Below, in pieces: positions 8,740 through 17,329 of a DNA stretch of 64,000 bases; positions within the stretch are counted from its first letter, which is position 1; the number at the start of each line of letters is the position of its first letter. This DNA comes from Tropicibacter naphthalenivorans (GTDB lineage: Bacteria > Pseudomonadota > Alphaproteobacteria > Rhodobacterales > Rhodobacteraceae). Position numbers and translations under genes: made by a program. Under the pieces are notes generated by a model. It was not told the DNA's origin and searched no databases. It was given only the letters and a program-made list of their open reading frames with translations. The stretch is taken from assembly GCF_900176475.1 (NCBI RefSeq), contig NZ_FWXX01000009.1:86493-150492 (forward strand), given 5' to 3'.

Positions 8740-10092
8740 ATGTCGGACCCCGTAACCAACGTGGAAATAGAGGATGTGCTGTCCTCGATTCGCAGACTCG
8801 TCTCCGAGGATTCGCGACCGAGGCCTGCCGCCAAACCGGCGCAGCCGGACCGTTTGGTGCTGACGCCCTCTTTGCGCGTGCAGGATGCGCCTGTGCCTGA
8901 GGTTGAAAAGGGCTCTGGGCCAGAGGCGGCAGCGGATACGGCAGCGACCTCAGCAGAGGTGGCCGACGGCCCAATGCTCTTGACGGACCCAGACCCCGAT
9001 TCCATTTCCAGCCCGGACGAGGAAACCTCTGTCGACGCGGGGCCTTTGGATTTGGGCGCGCTTCAGGCCGAACTTCAGGCGGAACTGGCGCGTGATGCGG
9101 CGGATCGGGACGATCCTGTCGCGGATGTCCATGTGGCCGAAATCGAAGTGGCCGAGGTCATGGAGGCCCAAGAGCCATCCGCCGATGACGCCGAGGCTGC
9201 CTCGGATCAGGACTTTGCCGATTTGCTGGCCGAGGTGGCCGTGGCCGAGGAAGACGCCCCTGTCGAGGCCAAACCCTCTGCGGTCGGGATTTTATCCAGC
9301 TTGATCGAAGAAGAACTGGCGCGGTTCCGCGAAGCGGCCAAGGCCAACGCGGTTGAGGAGGCCGAAGAGCCGACCGAAGCCGAGCTTTCCGAACCTGACC
9401 CCGAGCACGTCCAGCCCGAAGAGGCACAGGAGGAGGCGCCGCAAGAGCCGCAGGCCGAGCCGGATCAGGATTGGGATGCGCCTCAGCCCGAGCAAGCGTG
9501 GGCCGAGCCGCAGCAAGAGGCCGAAGAGGACGAAGAGGACGCCCCGGTCGATCTGGCGCAGGCCGAGCGCGACTTTGACCTCGGCGACACCCACGCCGAT
9601 GAGACAGAGCTGCTCGAAGCCTTGGGCGAGGCGCTGGCCGGGCCGGAAACTCCGGTCGCCGAGGTGCCGCGCGACGTCAAGGGCGAGAGCCTCGAGGACA
9701 AGATCGCCGCATTGGAAGAGCTGGTGGGGCGCAAGCAGGACGATTGGGACATCGAGGCCGACGCCGAGGCCCCCGCGACCTTTATCCGCCGCGCCCCCGA
9801 GCCGCTGGCGTGGGAAGACCACACGCCCGACGTGGACGAAGTCCGTGAGACGCTGACCGCGCCAATGCAAGAGCTGGACGACATCGAGGCGTCTTATGAC
9901 GAGCCCGCCGTGGCAGAGCCGCAGGTACAGGCGCTGAGCCTTGATCTGGACGATGAGGCGCTGCGCGCCATGGTCTCGCAGATCATCCGCCAAGAGTTGC
10001 AGGGCGCCTTGGGCGAGCGGATCACGCGCAACGTGCGCAAACTGGTGCGCCGCGAAATCCACCGCGTGCTGATGAGCCAGGATTACGACTAA
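8740..10092 (+). CDS. PopZ-like DUF2497 protein, acidic
   Basis: The protein has 450 residues. It starts with a conserved segment (VEIEDVLSSIRRLVSED) and ends with a conserved helical region (LRAMVSQIIRQELQG, then NVRKLVRREIHRVL). Between them is a very long acidic, Pro/Glu/Ala-rich low-complexity linker. This is the architecture of PopZ, the polar organising protein of alphaproteobacteria: short N-terminal helix, disordered acidic spacer and C-terminal oligomerisation helices. The linker here is much longer than in Caulobacter PopZ. It lies 72 bases after tolC and ends before a bidirectional terminator. Confidence 0.75.
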   Translation: MSDPVTNVEIEDVLSSIRRLVSEDSRPRPAAKPAQPDRLVLTPSLRVQDAPVPEVEKGSGPEAAADTAATSAEVADGPMLLTDPDPDSISSPDEETSVDAGPLDLGALQAELQAELARDAADRDDPVADVHVAEIEVAEVMEAQEPSADDAEAASDQDFADLLAEVAVAEEDAPVEAKPSAVGILSSLIEEELARFREAAKANAVEEAEEPTEAELSEPDPEHVQPEEAQEEAPQEPQAEPDQDWDAPQPEQAWAEPQQEAEEDEEDAPVDLAQAERDFDLGDTHADETELLEALGEALAGPETPVAEVPRDVKGESLEDKIAALEELVGRKQDDWDIEADAEAPATFIRRAPEPLAWEDHTPDVDEVRETLTAPMQELDDIEASYDEPAVAEPQVQALSLDLDDEALRAMVSQIIRQELQGALGERITRNVRKLVRREIHRVLMSQDYD

Positions 10093-10141
10093 GGCCTACG
10101 GGCCTTGGATCGCGGCCCGGGCCGCGCCGGATCAGACAAAT

Positions 10142-10175
10142 AAAAAACGCGCCCGGCAGAAGGGCGCGTTTTTTT
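10142..10175. terminator. Bidirectional rho-independent terminator
   Basis: AACGCGCCC and GGGCGCGTT form a 9-bp GC-rich stem around a 7-base loop, with an A-tract before and a T-tract after it. It lies between the convergent PopZ-like and DUF6280-like genes and can serve both. Confidence 0.9.
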
Positions 10176-10196
10176 CATGGTACTGACAAAAATACG

Positions 10197-10520
10197 TTAG
10201 GCAGCTTCGGCCTGTTGTGCAGCGGCATTGCGGCGTTCGCTTTCCTCGCGGGACAGTGCGACCGAAGTCCGCACACCCTTGGAAACGAATTCCATAAGAC
10301 CGGATACAACCCGTTCGTTCGGGTCGATCCCGGCACAGGACAAAACTTCACGCCCATCGCGAGAGCGTGCCCAGCGGGCGATTTGTTCCGGGCCGTTGCC
10401 GTATTTCTTGTCGTCAGCGATTGCGTCGTCTAGGGCAGCCAGCACCACAGCGGCAAACAGCTTACGCGCACGATTGCCTTGCTCCGCATTGAACGCGGTG
10501 CTGTCAACGAAATCCTTCAT
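10197..10520 (-). CDS. Conserved Rhodobacterales protein, DUF6280-like
   Basis: The protein has 107 residues beginning MKDFVDSTAFNAEQGNRARKL. It is strongly conserved in my recollection of Rhodobacterales proteomes (DUF6280), with no assigned function. It is mainly helical and soluble, with no signal peptide. It is transcribed alone, divergently from efp, and ends at the shared terminator. The family assignment is from memory of the sequence pattern. Confidence 0.65.
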   Translation of the reverse strand: MKDFVDSTAFNAEQGNRARKLFAAVVLAALDDAIADDKKYGNGPEQIARWARSRDGREVLSCAGIDPNERVVSGLMEFVSKGVRTSVALSREESERRNAAAQQAEAA

Positions 10521-10736
10521 ATCTCGACCTTTGATTATTGCTCTTGTCTTTTCCGGCGTGAGGGGGGTTATGACCTAATCGAAACGATTCGGATACCCCG
10601 CAAACGCATACCACCCATGCGAACCACGCATATCTTTCGTCAAATGCAAACGAGATTTGGTTGGCTTGCACGGGTGCGGTAGGCAATATATAGGGGCCGT
10701 CAAACATTCATCAACCTTTCGCCACGGAATCGCCAC

Positions 10737-11300
10737 ATGCCCAAAATCAACGGGAACGAGATCCGCCCCGGCAATGTGCTGGAGCATAACGACGGTCTTT
10801 GGGCCGCAGTCAAAGTCGACCACGTCAAGCCCGGCAAGGGCGGCGCGTTTGCTCAGGTCGAGCTCAAGAACCTGCGTAACGGCTCGAAGCTTAACGAACG
10901 CTTTCGCTCGGCTGACAAAGTCGAACGCGTCCGTCTGGAGCAAAAAGACATGCAGTTCCTCTATGAGGACGCCGGTCAGCTGATCTTTATGGACACCGAG
11001 ACCTACGATCAGGTCCAGCTGGACGCCGACATTCTCGGAGAGCGTCGCCCGTTCCTGCAGGACGGCATGACCATCGTCGTGGAATTCCACGAGGCCGAGG
11101 CGCTGAACGCGACCCTGCCGCAAAAGGTGATCTGCGAGATCGCAGAAACCGAGCCGGTCGTCAAAGGTCAGACCGCCGCCAACAGCTTTAAGCCCGCGGT
11201 TCTGGACAACGGTGTGCGTGTCACGGTGCCGCCCTTCGTGGCGCAGGGCGAAAAGATCGTCGTGAACACCGAGACCATGGAATATTCCGAGCGCGCCTGA
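10737..11300 (+). CDS. efp: Translation elongation factor P
   Basis: The protein has 187 residues with the three beta-barrel domains of EF-P. The N-terminal KOW-like domain carries the loop PGKGGAF, where Lys is the usual modification site. Domains II ([13 protein letters not shown]) and III ([22 protein letters not shown]) follow. EF-P relieves ribosome stalling at proline runs. The gene is single and divergent from the DUF6280-like gene. Confidence 0.97.
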   Translation: MPKINGNEIRPGNVLEHNDGLWAAVKVDHVKPGKGGAFAQVELKNLRNGSKLNERFRSADKVERVRLEQKDMQFLYEDAGQLIFMDTETYDQVQLDADILGERRPFLQDGMTIVVEFHEAEALNATLPQKVICEIAETEPVVKGQTAANSFKPAVLDNGVRVTVPPFVAQGEKIVVNTETMEYSERA

Positions 11301-11359
11301 CCCAGGGGCTCGCGCGCACATACCCCGGATTTAGCCGGGGGTGCGATATGACAAACAAG

Positions 11360-11392
11360 AGGCCTCCGGCGCAACGCCAAGGAGGCCTTTTT
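11360..11392 (+). terminator. Rho-independent terminator after efp
   Basis: AGGCCTCC and GGAGGCCT form an 8-bp stem followed by a run of T, immediately before the next ATG at 11394. A weaker hairpin (CCCCGG/CCGGGG, 11323-11340) precedes it. Confidence 0.8.
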
Positions 11393-11393
11393 C

Positions 11394-11735
11394 ATGATTA
11401 CCCCCGCCCATCCCGACGACATTCCCGCCATCGCGCGGATGCTGTTTGATCTGAACGCTTTGGATGCGTCCACCCGCGCCCGGTTCCACAACTGGCGCGC
11501 CCAGCCTGCCTTGCAGGCGTTCCTGTCGGAAAGGATGCAGGACGGCGCGCAGGTCTTGGTCTACCGCACGGCGGGCGTGCCGCGCGGTGTGCTGATGTGG
11601 CGCGCAGAGGGGCAGGGGGCCGTGCTGGAGCAACTGTTCGTCGAGCCGATCTGGCGCCGGCGCGGCCTTGGCGCGCGGCTCATCCAGCGGTTCGAAGCGG
11701 ACCTTTGCGCGCGCGGGCTCAGGCGGTATAGCTGA
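11394..11735 (+). CDS. Short GNAT-family N-acetyltransferase
   Basis: The protein has 113 residues. It carries the acetyl-CoA-binding motif of GNAT enzymes (LEQLFVEPIWRRRGLGARLIQRF, around residues 78-100), preceded by the usual N-terminal alpha/beta part. It stops soon after this motif, so the C-terminal strand and helix (motif B) normally present are missing. It also overlaps the 3' end of ygfZ by 17 bp and starts directly after a terminator. It may be truncated or a minimal version; activity is uncertain. Confidence 0.55.
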   Translation: MITPAHPDDIPAIARMLFDLNALDASTRARFHNWRAQPALQAFLSERMQDGAQVLVYRTAGVPRGVLMWRAEGQGAVLEQLFVEPIWRRRGLGARLIQRFEADLCARGLRRYS

Positions 11736-12456
11736 CCGTCGCGCCCTCGGCCTGCATATCGGCCCCAGCGCGGTCGAACCGCAGATAGGCAATCGCCTTG
11801 CCGCCGCTTTGGGTGAACAGCGTGCCCGCCACCTTGCCATTATTGCTGATCTCGGTCCCCACGGGGGCCGCGCCGGTGACGTCCACCACCGCCAAGCCCT
11901 TGCGAAGTTCGGTCTTGTGCTTCATCCGCGCGGTGACCTCTTGGCCGACGTAGCAGCCTTTCTTGAAGTCGACGCCATTCAGCCGTTCAAACCCGGCCTC
12001 CAGGATAAAGGTGTCGGGCGTCAGCTCGACCCCGGTCTGCGGCACGCAGGCGGCCACGCGCAGCGCGTCCCAATCCACGTCCTGCCCCGGTTGCCCCGCA
12101 TAGCCGCGCCAGCCCAAGGACGCATCACGCGGATCGGCAAAGGCCCCCTCGGGCGCATCCCCCAGCCCGCGCGTCACGCTCAGGTCGGTCGCCTCAATCG
12201 TCACGTCCGAGCGCAGCTTGTACATGCTCAGCACCTTCGTCAGCTGCGGCGCAAGGGCGCTGTCCACGTCCAGCAGGATGTCCGCCCCGTCCGGCACCAA
12301 AAAGAAGTCGGCGCGGTACTTGCCCTGCGCGGTCAGCAGCGCGGTGTAGACCAGGCCATCTTTCAGCCGTGCCACATCGTTGGTGACCAGACCTTGCAGA
12401 AACTCCTGCGCGTCGGTGCCGCTGATCCTCAGAACGGTGCGATCGGTGGTGTCCAT
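11719..12456 (-). CDS. ygfZ: Folate-binding protein YgfZ (Fe-S cluster maintenance)
   Basis: The protein has 245 residues with the hallmark KGCYVGQEVTARMKHK near residues 164-179 and the GcvT-like N-terminal domain (FLQGLVTNDV). YgfZ/IBA57 proteins bind tetrahydrofolate and support assembly or repair of [4Fe-4S] enzymes such as MiaB. The gene is transcribed divergently from the glycosyltransferase at 12517. Confidence 0.92.
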   Translation of the reverse strand: MDTTDRTVLRISGTDAQEFLQGLVTNDVARLKDGLVYTALLTAQGKYRADFFLVPDGADILLDVDSALAPQLTKVLSMYKLRSDVTIEATDLSVTRGLGDAPEGAFADPRDASLGWRGYAGQPGQDVDWDALRVAACVPQTGVELTPDTFILEAGFERLNGVDFKKGCYVGQEVTARMKHKTELRKGLAVVDVTGAAPVGTEISNNGKVAGTLFTQSGGKAIAYLRFDRAGADMQAEGATVSYTA

Positions 12457-12516
12457 GGTTTTCCCCTTGCTGACTTATGTGCCATATAAGGCGCGCAGCT
12501 TTCGACGAACAGGCCC

Positions 12517-13197
12517 ATGCGCGCACCGATTTCCGTTATTCTCCCGACTTTGAACGCGGCGGACCATTTGCCCGCCTGCCTCAATAGCCTTGGCGAAGGG
12601 CTGGCCGAAGGGCTGATCCGCGAGCTGATCCTGTCCGATGGTGGGTCCACCGATGCCACCTTGCAGATCGCGCAAAGCGCCGGGGCCGAGGTGGTCACCG
12701 GGCCTGCCTCTCGCGGGGGGCAGCTCAGGCGCGGGGCCGAGGCGGCGCAGGGCGAGTGGCTGTTGATCCTGCACGCCGACAGCGTGCTTGCGCCGGGATG
12801 GGCCGAGGCGGTGCTGCGCGCGCTGCCAACGCCGGGCGCCTATCATTTCCGCTTGCGGTTTGATGCTGGGGGCGTCGCGTCGCTTATGGTCGCGGCATGG
12901 GCCAACGCGCGGGCGCGGCGGTTCCATCTGCCCTATGGCGACCAAGGCCTGCTGATTGACCGCGCGACTTACGAGGCGGCGGGCGGCTACGCCGATATGC
13001 CCCTGATGGAGGATGTGGCGCTGGCGCGTGCGCTTGGCGCGCGGTTGCAGGAATTGCCCGCCGAAATCGTCACCTCGGCCGAGAAATACCAGCGTCAAGG
13101 GTGGCTGCGGCGCGGCGGGCGCAACCTGCTGACGCTGGCGCGCTATCTGATGGGGGCGGACCCGGCCAAGCTGGCGCAGGCCTATCGCAAAGCCTGA
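12517..13197 (+). CDS. Family 2 glycosyltransferase (TIGR04283-like)
   Basis: The protein has 226 residues. An N-terminal GT-A fold begins ISVILPTLNAADHL, followed by SDGGSTD and the metal-binding HADS motif (LILHADSVL). It resembles TIGR04283 proteins, which are often labelled arsenosugar-type glycosyltransferases, but no arsenic genes are nearby, so the acceptor is unknown. It is soluble. It ends one base before the stop of the convergent ABC exporter. Confidence 0.8.
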   Translation: MRAPISVILPTLNAADHLPACLNSLGEGLAEGLIRELILSDGGSTDATLQIAQSAGAEVVTGPASRGGQLRRGAEAAQGEWLLILHADSVLAPGWAEAVLRALPTPGAYHFRLRFDAGGVASLMVAAWANARARRFHLPYGDQGLLIDRATYEAAGGYADMPLMEDVALARALGARLQELPAEIVTSAEKYQRQGWLRRGGRNLLTLARYLMGADPAKLAQAYRKA

Positions 13198-14955
13198 TCA
13201 GCCTTCGAATTGCAGGGCGTAGAGCTGCTTGTAGGGGCCTTCGCGGGCGATCAGCTCTTCGTGGGTGCCTTCGTCGACGACGCGGCCTTGATCCATCACG
13301 ATGATCTTGTCGGCGTTGCGCACGGTGGACAAACGGTGCGCGATCACCAAGGTCGTGCGGCCCTTGGACAGGCGTTCCAGCGCCTCTTGGACCACCGCTT
13401 CGGATTGCGCATCAAGGGCCGAGGTCGCCTCGTCCAGCAGCAAGATCGGCGTGTCGCGCAGCAGCGCGCGCGCAATGGCGACCCGCTGACGTTGCCCGCC
13501 CGACAGCGCCGAGCCACGCGTGCCCACGCGCGTGTCGAGGCCATTCTCAAGGCGCGGCAAAAAGTCGGTCACATGGGCGGCCTTCAACGCGGCCTCCAGC
13601 GCCTCTTCGGACACCTCGCGGTCCAGAACGATGTTCTCGCGCAGGGTTTCGTCGAACAGCAGCGCCTCTTGGCTGACCACGGAAATCATGTCGCGCAAAT
13701 CGGCCAAGGGCAGCAGCGACACCGGGATGCCCGCGATTTCCACCGCGCCGCCCTGGGGGTCCACCAGCCGGGTCAGCAGGTTAAAGACCGTGGTCTTGCC
13801 CGCGCCGGACGCGCCCACCAGCGCGGTGGTCTGACCGGCTTCGGCGCGCAGGGTCAGGCCGTGCAGCACCTGCGAGTCGCCAAAGGACAGCGTCACATCG
13901 CGCAAGCTCACCTCTGGGATGCCACTGGGCACGGGCAGAGGGTCGGCGGGGTCGCGCTGGCTCGGCGGGGTTTCCAGCAGCTCCTTGAGGCGCTCAAGGC
14001 TGGCAGCGGCCACTTGCCAGACGCCGCTGAACGCGCCCAGACGGCGCAGCGGTTCGAACGCCAGACCAATCGCGGTGAAAAACGCCATAAAGTCGCCGAC
14101 GGTCTTTTCGCCGCGCAAAATCTCGGAGCCGCCGAAATACAGCACCCCGACAAAGCCGATGCCCGACATGATGTCGATCAGCCCTGGCAGCGACGCCTGA
14201 CCAAAGGCAGAGCGCGTCTCGGCGTCGACGCGGTCACGGGTCAGATCGCGGTAGCGCTTGCCCTGATAGGCTTCGAGCCGGTTCAGCTTGACCGCGGTGA
14301 TGCCGTGGAAGGTCTCGTTCAGGCGGGTCGCCAGGTCGGTCGAGATGTCGCGCGCGTGCCGCGCCGTGCTGCGGACAAAGCGTTGCAGCAGCACCGACGG
14401 CACCACCAGCAGCGGCGCCCCGATCAGCGCCACCAGCGTCCAGCGCCAGTCGATCACGATGGCCACCCCCAGCAACGAGATCAGCGCGATCACGTCGCGG
14501 CCCGCCCCGGTGATCAGCGTGCGCCACAGCTTGGCAATGCTGTTCACGTCGCCCTCGATCCGCTGGATCAAAAAGCCGGGGCCGAACTCTTGGTGAAAGC
14601 TGGTGTCGAGCCGCATGACGTGCTCGAGCAGGTCTTGGCGCAGATCACCCATGGACAATTGCGAGACCTTGGTCAGCAGCACCTTTTGCGCCACGCCCGC
14701 CACGCCGCGCAGCGAAAAGATCACCATCACCGCGATGCCGACCCAGACCAGAGCGGTGGAATCGCCGCCCACAAAGGCTTGGTCGAACATCGGTTTCATG
14801 ATGTAGGACAGCAGGCCGAACATCGACCCTTCGATGGTCATGAACACCATGGTCAGCGCCATCAGCGCCTTGTAGCGGGTCAGGTAGCCGTGCCACAGCC
14901 ACAGGAACAGTCGCTTGGGCGGCGGGGCGTCCCGGTCTTGATGCGGCGCGCTCAC
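13198..14955 (-). CDS. ABC exporter, MsbA-like fused permease/ATPase
   Basis: The protein has 585 residues: six membrane helices in the first ~330 residues, then an ATPase domain. That domain carries Walker A (GASGAGKTT), signature LSGGQRQR, Walker B (ILLLDEATSALD) and a switch His (VIAHRLST). It works as a homodimer in the inner membrane and exports lipids or hydrophobic compounds; MsbA-type lipid A core flippase is a likely role but unproven. Its start overlaps the upstream phosphatase stop by 4 bp, indicating one operon. Confidence 0.9.
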   Translation of the reverse strand: MSAPHQDRDAPPPKRLFLWLWHGYLTRYKALMALTMVFMTIEGSMFGLLSYIMKPMFDQAFVGGDSTALVWVGIAVMVIFSLRGVAGVAQKVLLTKVSQLSMGDLRQDLLEHVMRLDTSFHQEFGPGFLIQRIEGDVNSIAKLWRTLITGAGRDVIALISLLGVAIVIDWRWTLVALIGAPLLVVPSVLLQRFVRSTARHARDISTDLATRLNETFHGITAVKLNRLEAYQGKRYRDLTRDRVDAETRSAFGQASLPGLIDIMSGIGFVGVLYFGGSEILRGEKTVGDFMAFFTAIGLAFEPLRRLGAFSGVWQVAAASLERLKELLETPPSQRDPADPLPVPSGIPEVSLRDVTLSFGDSQVLHGLTLRAEAGQTTALVGASGAGKTTVFNLLTRLVDPQGGAVEIAGIPVSLLPLADLRDMISVVSQEALLFDETLRENIVLDREVSEEALEAALKAAHVTDFLPRLENGLDTRVGTRGSALSGGQRQRVAIARALLRDTPILLLDEATSALDAQSEAVVQEALERLSKGRTTLVIAHRLSTVRNADKIIVMDQGRVVDEGTHEELIAREGPYKQLYALQFEG

Positions 14956-15674
14956 GGGCGGGCGCTTTCGATCAGCTCGGCGGCCACCTCGGCCTCTGGG
15001 CGGCGGGTATCCCAGCCGTTTTGCAGGATGCCGTTGTTGTATTCGGTGCGGATCCAGTCCTCAAAGCCGATCTCGCCAAGGGCCAGACGCGCCTTGTAGA
15101 CCCGCAGGATGTAATCCTGAATGCCGGTGGCGGTAAAATCGAGGTGGATATACTTGAGGCTCAGCTGCTTCATCGCCTCATCGACCGACGCACCTTCAAA
15201 GATCATCAGGTACATGGCGGCGGTAAAGCCCGCCCGGTCGGCCCCTGATTTACAGTGGAACAGCATCGGCTTTTCGGCGGCGCGCAGCGCGTCGATCACC
15301 CCGATCACCCGGTCCAGAGAGGCGGCGTTGCGGGCGTGGATCTTGGCGTTGATCAGCTTCAGCCCCAGCGCATCGCAGCTTTCTTTTTCAAAGAGGTAGT
15401 GGGCGTGGCCGTCCTCGCCGCGCAGGTTGACCACGGTCTTGATGCCCATGGCCGCGTATTTTTCGAACCGCGCGTGGGTCGGCTGGTTCGAGCGCCAGAC
15501 GCCGGGGGCGATCTGGTAAAAGTTGGTCCACAGCACCCGCAAAAACGCGTGGTCAAAGACGTGGTAGTGAAACCGGGACCAGCGCCGCCCCTCGGGCGTG
15601 CTGATATCACGGCCAAACGAATGGCGCAGGCGGCGCTCTGCGTTGTCGATTTTGGTCCAGAGGTCTTTCAGCAT
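14952..15674 (-). CDS. Dual-specificity/tyrosine phosphatase-like protein
   Basis: The protein has 240 residues with the cysteine phosphatase P-loop HCKSGADRAG (HCx5R) near residue 139 and an upstream VVNLRGE segment. This is the pattern of DSP/PTP-like enzymes of the Siw14/KdsP type. It overlaps the MsbA-like exporter gene by 4 bp. A role in envelope lipid or LPS precursor dephosphorylation is plausible from that coupling but is inferred. Confidence 0.82.
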   Translation of the reverse strand: MLKDLWTKIDNAERRLRHSFGRDISTPEGRRWSRFHYHVFDHAFLRVLWTNFYQIAPGVWRSNQPTHARFEKYAAMGIKTVVNLRGEDGHAHYLFEKESCDALGLKLINAKIHARNAASLDRVIGVIDALRAAEKPMLFHCKSGADRAGFTAAMYLMIFEGASVDEAMKQLSLKYIHLDFTATGIQDYILRVYKARLALGEIGFEDWIRTEYNNGILQNGWDTRRPEAEVAAELIESARP

Positions 15675-15798
15675 ATCTGCCTTCCCAAGCTTCAGGGGCG
15701 CGGTTTACTTGGCCTTTGGGGCTGTGTCCAGCGCGGGGGGAATTGACCACGCGGTCAAGGCGGGTAATGTCGGCCCGTACCTCAGATAGGAGCCCCCC

Positions 15799-16998
15799 AT
15801 GTCGCTTGCAAATGGCCGTCCGCATATCGCTATTCCCGGCCCGTCGGTCATGCCGGACCGTGTGTTGCAGGCCATGCACCGCCCCGCGCCGGACATCTAC
15901 GATCCCGGTTTGGTGCAAATCATGTCGTCGATCGTGCCTGACCTGAAATACGTGGCGCAAACCGATGGCTACGTGGCGATGTATATCGCCAATGGGCATG
16001 GCATCTGGGAGGCGTCCTTGCAAAACGTCACCGATCCCGGCGACACGGTGCTGGTGCCTGCGACCGGGCGCTTTGGTCACGGCTGGGCGGAAACCGCGCG
16101 CAGCATCGGCCTGACCGTCGATGTGATTGAACATGGCCGCCAAAGCCCCATCGACCCAGAGCGGGTGCGCGCGGCCTTGCGCGCCGATACCGATCACAAG
16201 ATCAAGGCCGTGCTGGCCGTGCACGTCGACACCTCGTCGTCGGTGCGTTCTGACATTGCCGCCCTACGCAAGGTCATCGACGCAGAAGCGCACCCGGCGC
16301 TGCTCATGGTCGATTGCATCGCCTCGCTGGGCTGTGACCGCTTTGAGATGGACGCCTGGGGCGCCGATGTGATGCTGGCCGCCAGCCAGAAGGGTCTTAT
16401 GACGCCGCCGGGCATGGGCTTTGTGTTCTTTAACGAACGGGCCAAGGCGCGGCGGGCCGAGGTCAAAAGCGTGTCGTTCTATTGGGACTGGAGCAACCGC
16501 GCCGAGCCAGAGATGTTCTATATGTATTTCGCAGGCACCGCGCCGACGCATTTGCTGTATGCGCTGCGCGAGGCGCTGACCATGATCCGCGAAGAGGGCA
16601 TCGAGGCGGTGTGGGAGCGCCACGCGCGCCTTGCGCAGATGCTGTGGACGGCAGTCGAGCACTGGGGGCAGGACGGCGCGTTCCGCCTGAATATCGCCGA
16701 TCCCGCGCATCGCTCGCACGCGGTGACGGCGGCGGGGCTTGGCAAGGGGCAGGGCGACCGCTTGCGCGCTTGGCTGACAGAGCAGGCGGGCGTGACGCTG
16801 GGCATTGGTCTGGGGGCAGAGGATGCGGACGATCCGACCGCGTCGGGCTATTTCCGCTTTGGGCATATGGGCCACGTGAACGCGCATATGATGCTTGGCG
16901 TGCTTGGCGCGGTCGAAGCGGGCCTGACGGCGCTGGAAATCCCGCACCGCGCGGGCGGCGTCACAGCGGCGGCGCAGGCGATGGCGGCAAAGCCCTAA
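15799..16998 (+). CDS. Class V PLP-dependent aminotransferase (alanine/serine-glyoxylate type)
   Basis: The protein has 399 residues. The PLP lysine lies in ASQKGLMTPPG (around residue 200), preceded by the Asp of MVDCIASLG, and an N-terminal PGPS motif is present. This matches the alanine-glyoxylate/serine-glyoxylate aminotransferase family, which handles glyoxylate in photorespiration-like or serine-cycle metabolism. The exact donor cannot be read from the sequence. No partner pathway genes are adjacent. SD AGGAG lies just upstream of the ATG. Confidence 0.85.
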   Translation: MSLANGRPHIAIPGPSVMPDRVLQAMHRPAPDIYDPGLVQIMSSIVPDLKYVAQTDGYVAMYIANGHGIWEASLQNVTDPGDTVLVPATGRFGHGWAETARSIGLTVDVIEHGRQSPIDPERVRAALRADTDHKIKAVLAVHVDTSSSVRSDIAALRKVIDAEAHPALLMVDCIASLGCDRFEMDAWGADVMLAASQKGLMTPPGMGFVFFNERAKARRAEVKSVSFYWDWSNRAEPEMFYMYFAGTAPTHLLYALREALTMIREEGIEAVWERHARLAQMLWTAVEHWGQDGAFRLNIADPAHRSHAVTAAGLGKGQGDRLRAWLTEQAGVTLGIGLGAEDADDPTASGYFRFGHMGHVNAHMMLGVLGAVEAGLTALEIPHRAGGVTAAAQAMAAKP

Positions 16999-17004
16999 CC
17001 GGCC

Positions 17005-17223
17005 TTAATCCGTACGGGCCTGTGCGGCTTGCTGCGCGGTTTTGCGCCGCAGGGCGAAATCCAGCCGGGTGATTGCGTGATTGAGCAGCGCAGCCACCAC
17101 CAAAGCGCTGGCAAAGCCCCAAGCGGCCGAAATCGCGGCCATGATCCATGTGAGATTGACGAACAAAAGCACCAGATTGGTCGTGGTAAAATCTTCGACC
17201 GCGGTGGGATGATGGTTCTTCAT
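17005..17223 (-). CDS. Small membrane protein of unknown function
   Basis: The protein has 72 residues. Its centre is hydrophobic (LVLLFVNLTWIMAAISAAWGFASALVVAALL), enough for one long or two short membrane helices, and the tail is basic (DFALRRKTAQQAAQ). It lies downstream of the hisC-like gene on the same strand. No family is recognised. Confidence 0.55.
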   Translation of the reverse strand: MKNHHPTAVEDFTTTNLVLLFVNLTWIMAAISAAWGFASALVVAALLNHAITRLDFALRRKTAQQAAQARTD

Positions 17224-17329
17224 GACAGCTCCGCAAACAAAACGCTTGAACCCGTAATACTCAGTATAAACGCTGCCCCCGACGGAAACGTTGCATCAGA
17301 AGTCTGAATTTTCGGTAAATTTTATCGGA

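Noticed and set aside
13210..15099. A 629-codon plus-strand frame
   Set aside because: It is antisense to the ABC exporter with intact Walker motifs.
15799..16998. BhcA of the beta-hydroxyaspartate cycle
   Set aside because: The aminotransferase type fits loosely, but none of the other cycle genes is adjacent, so the specific name is not justified.
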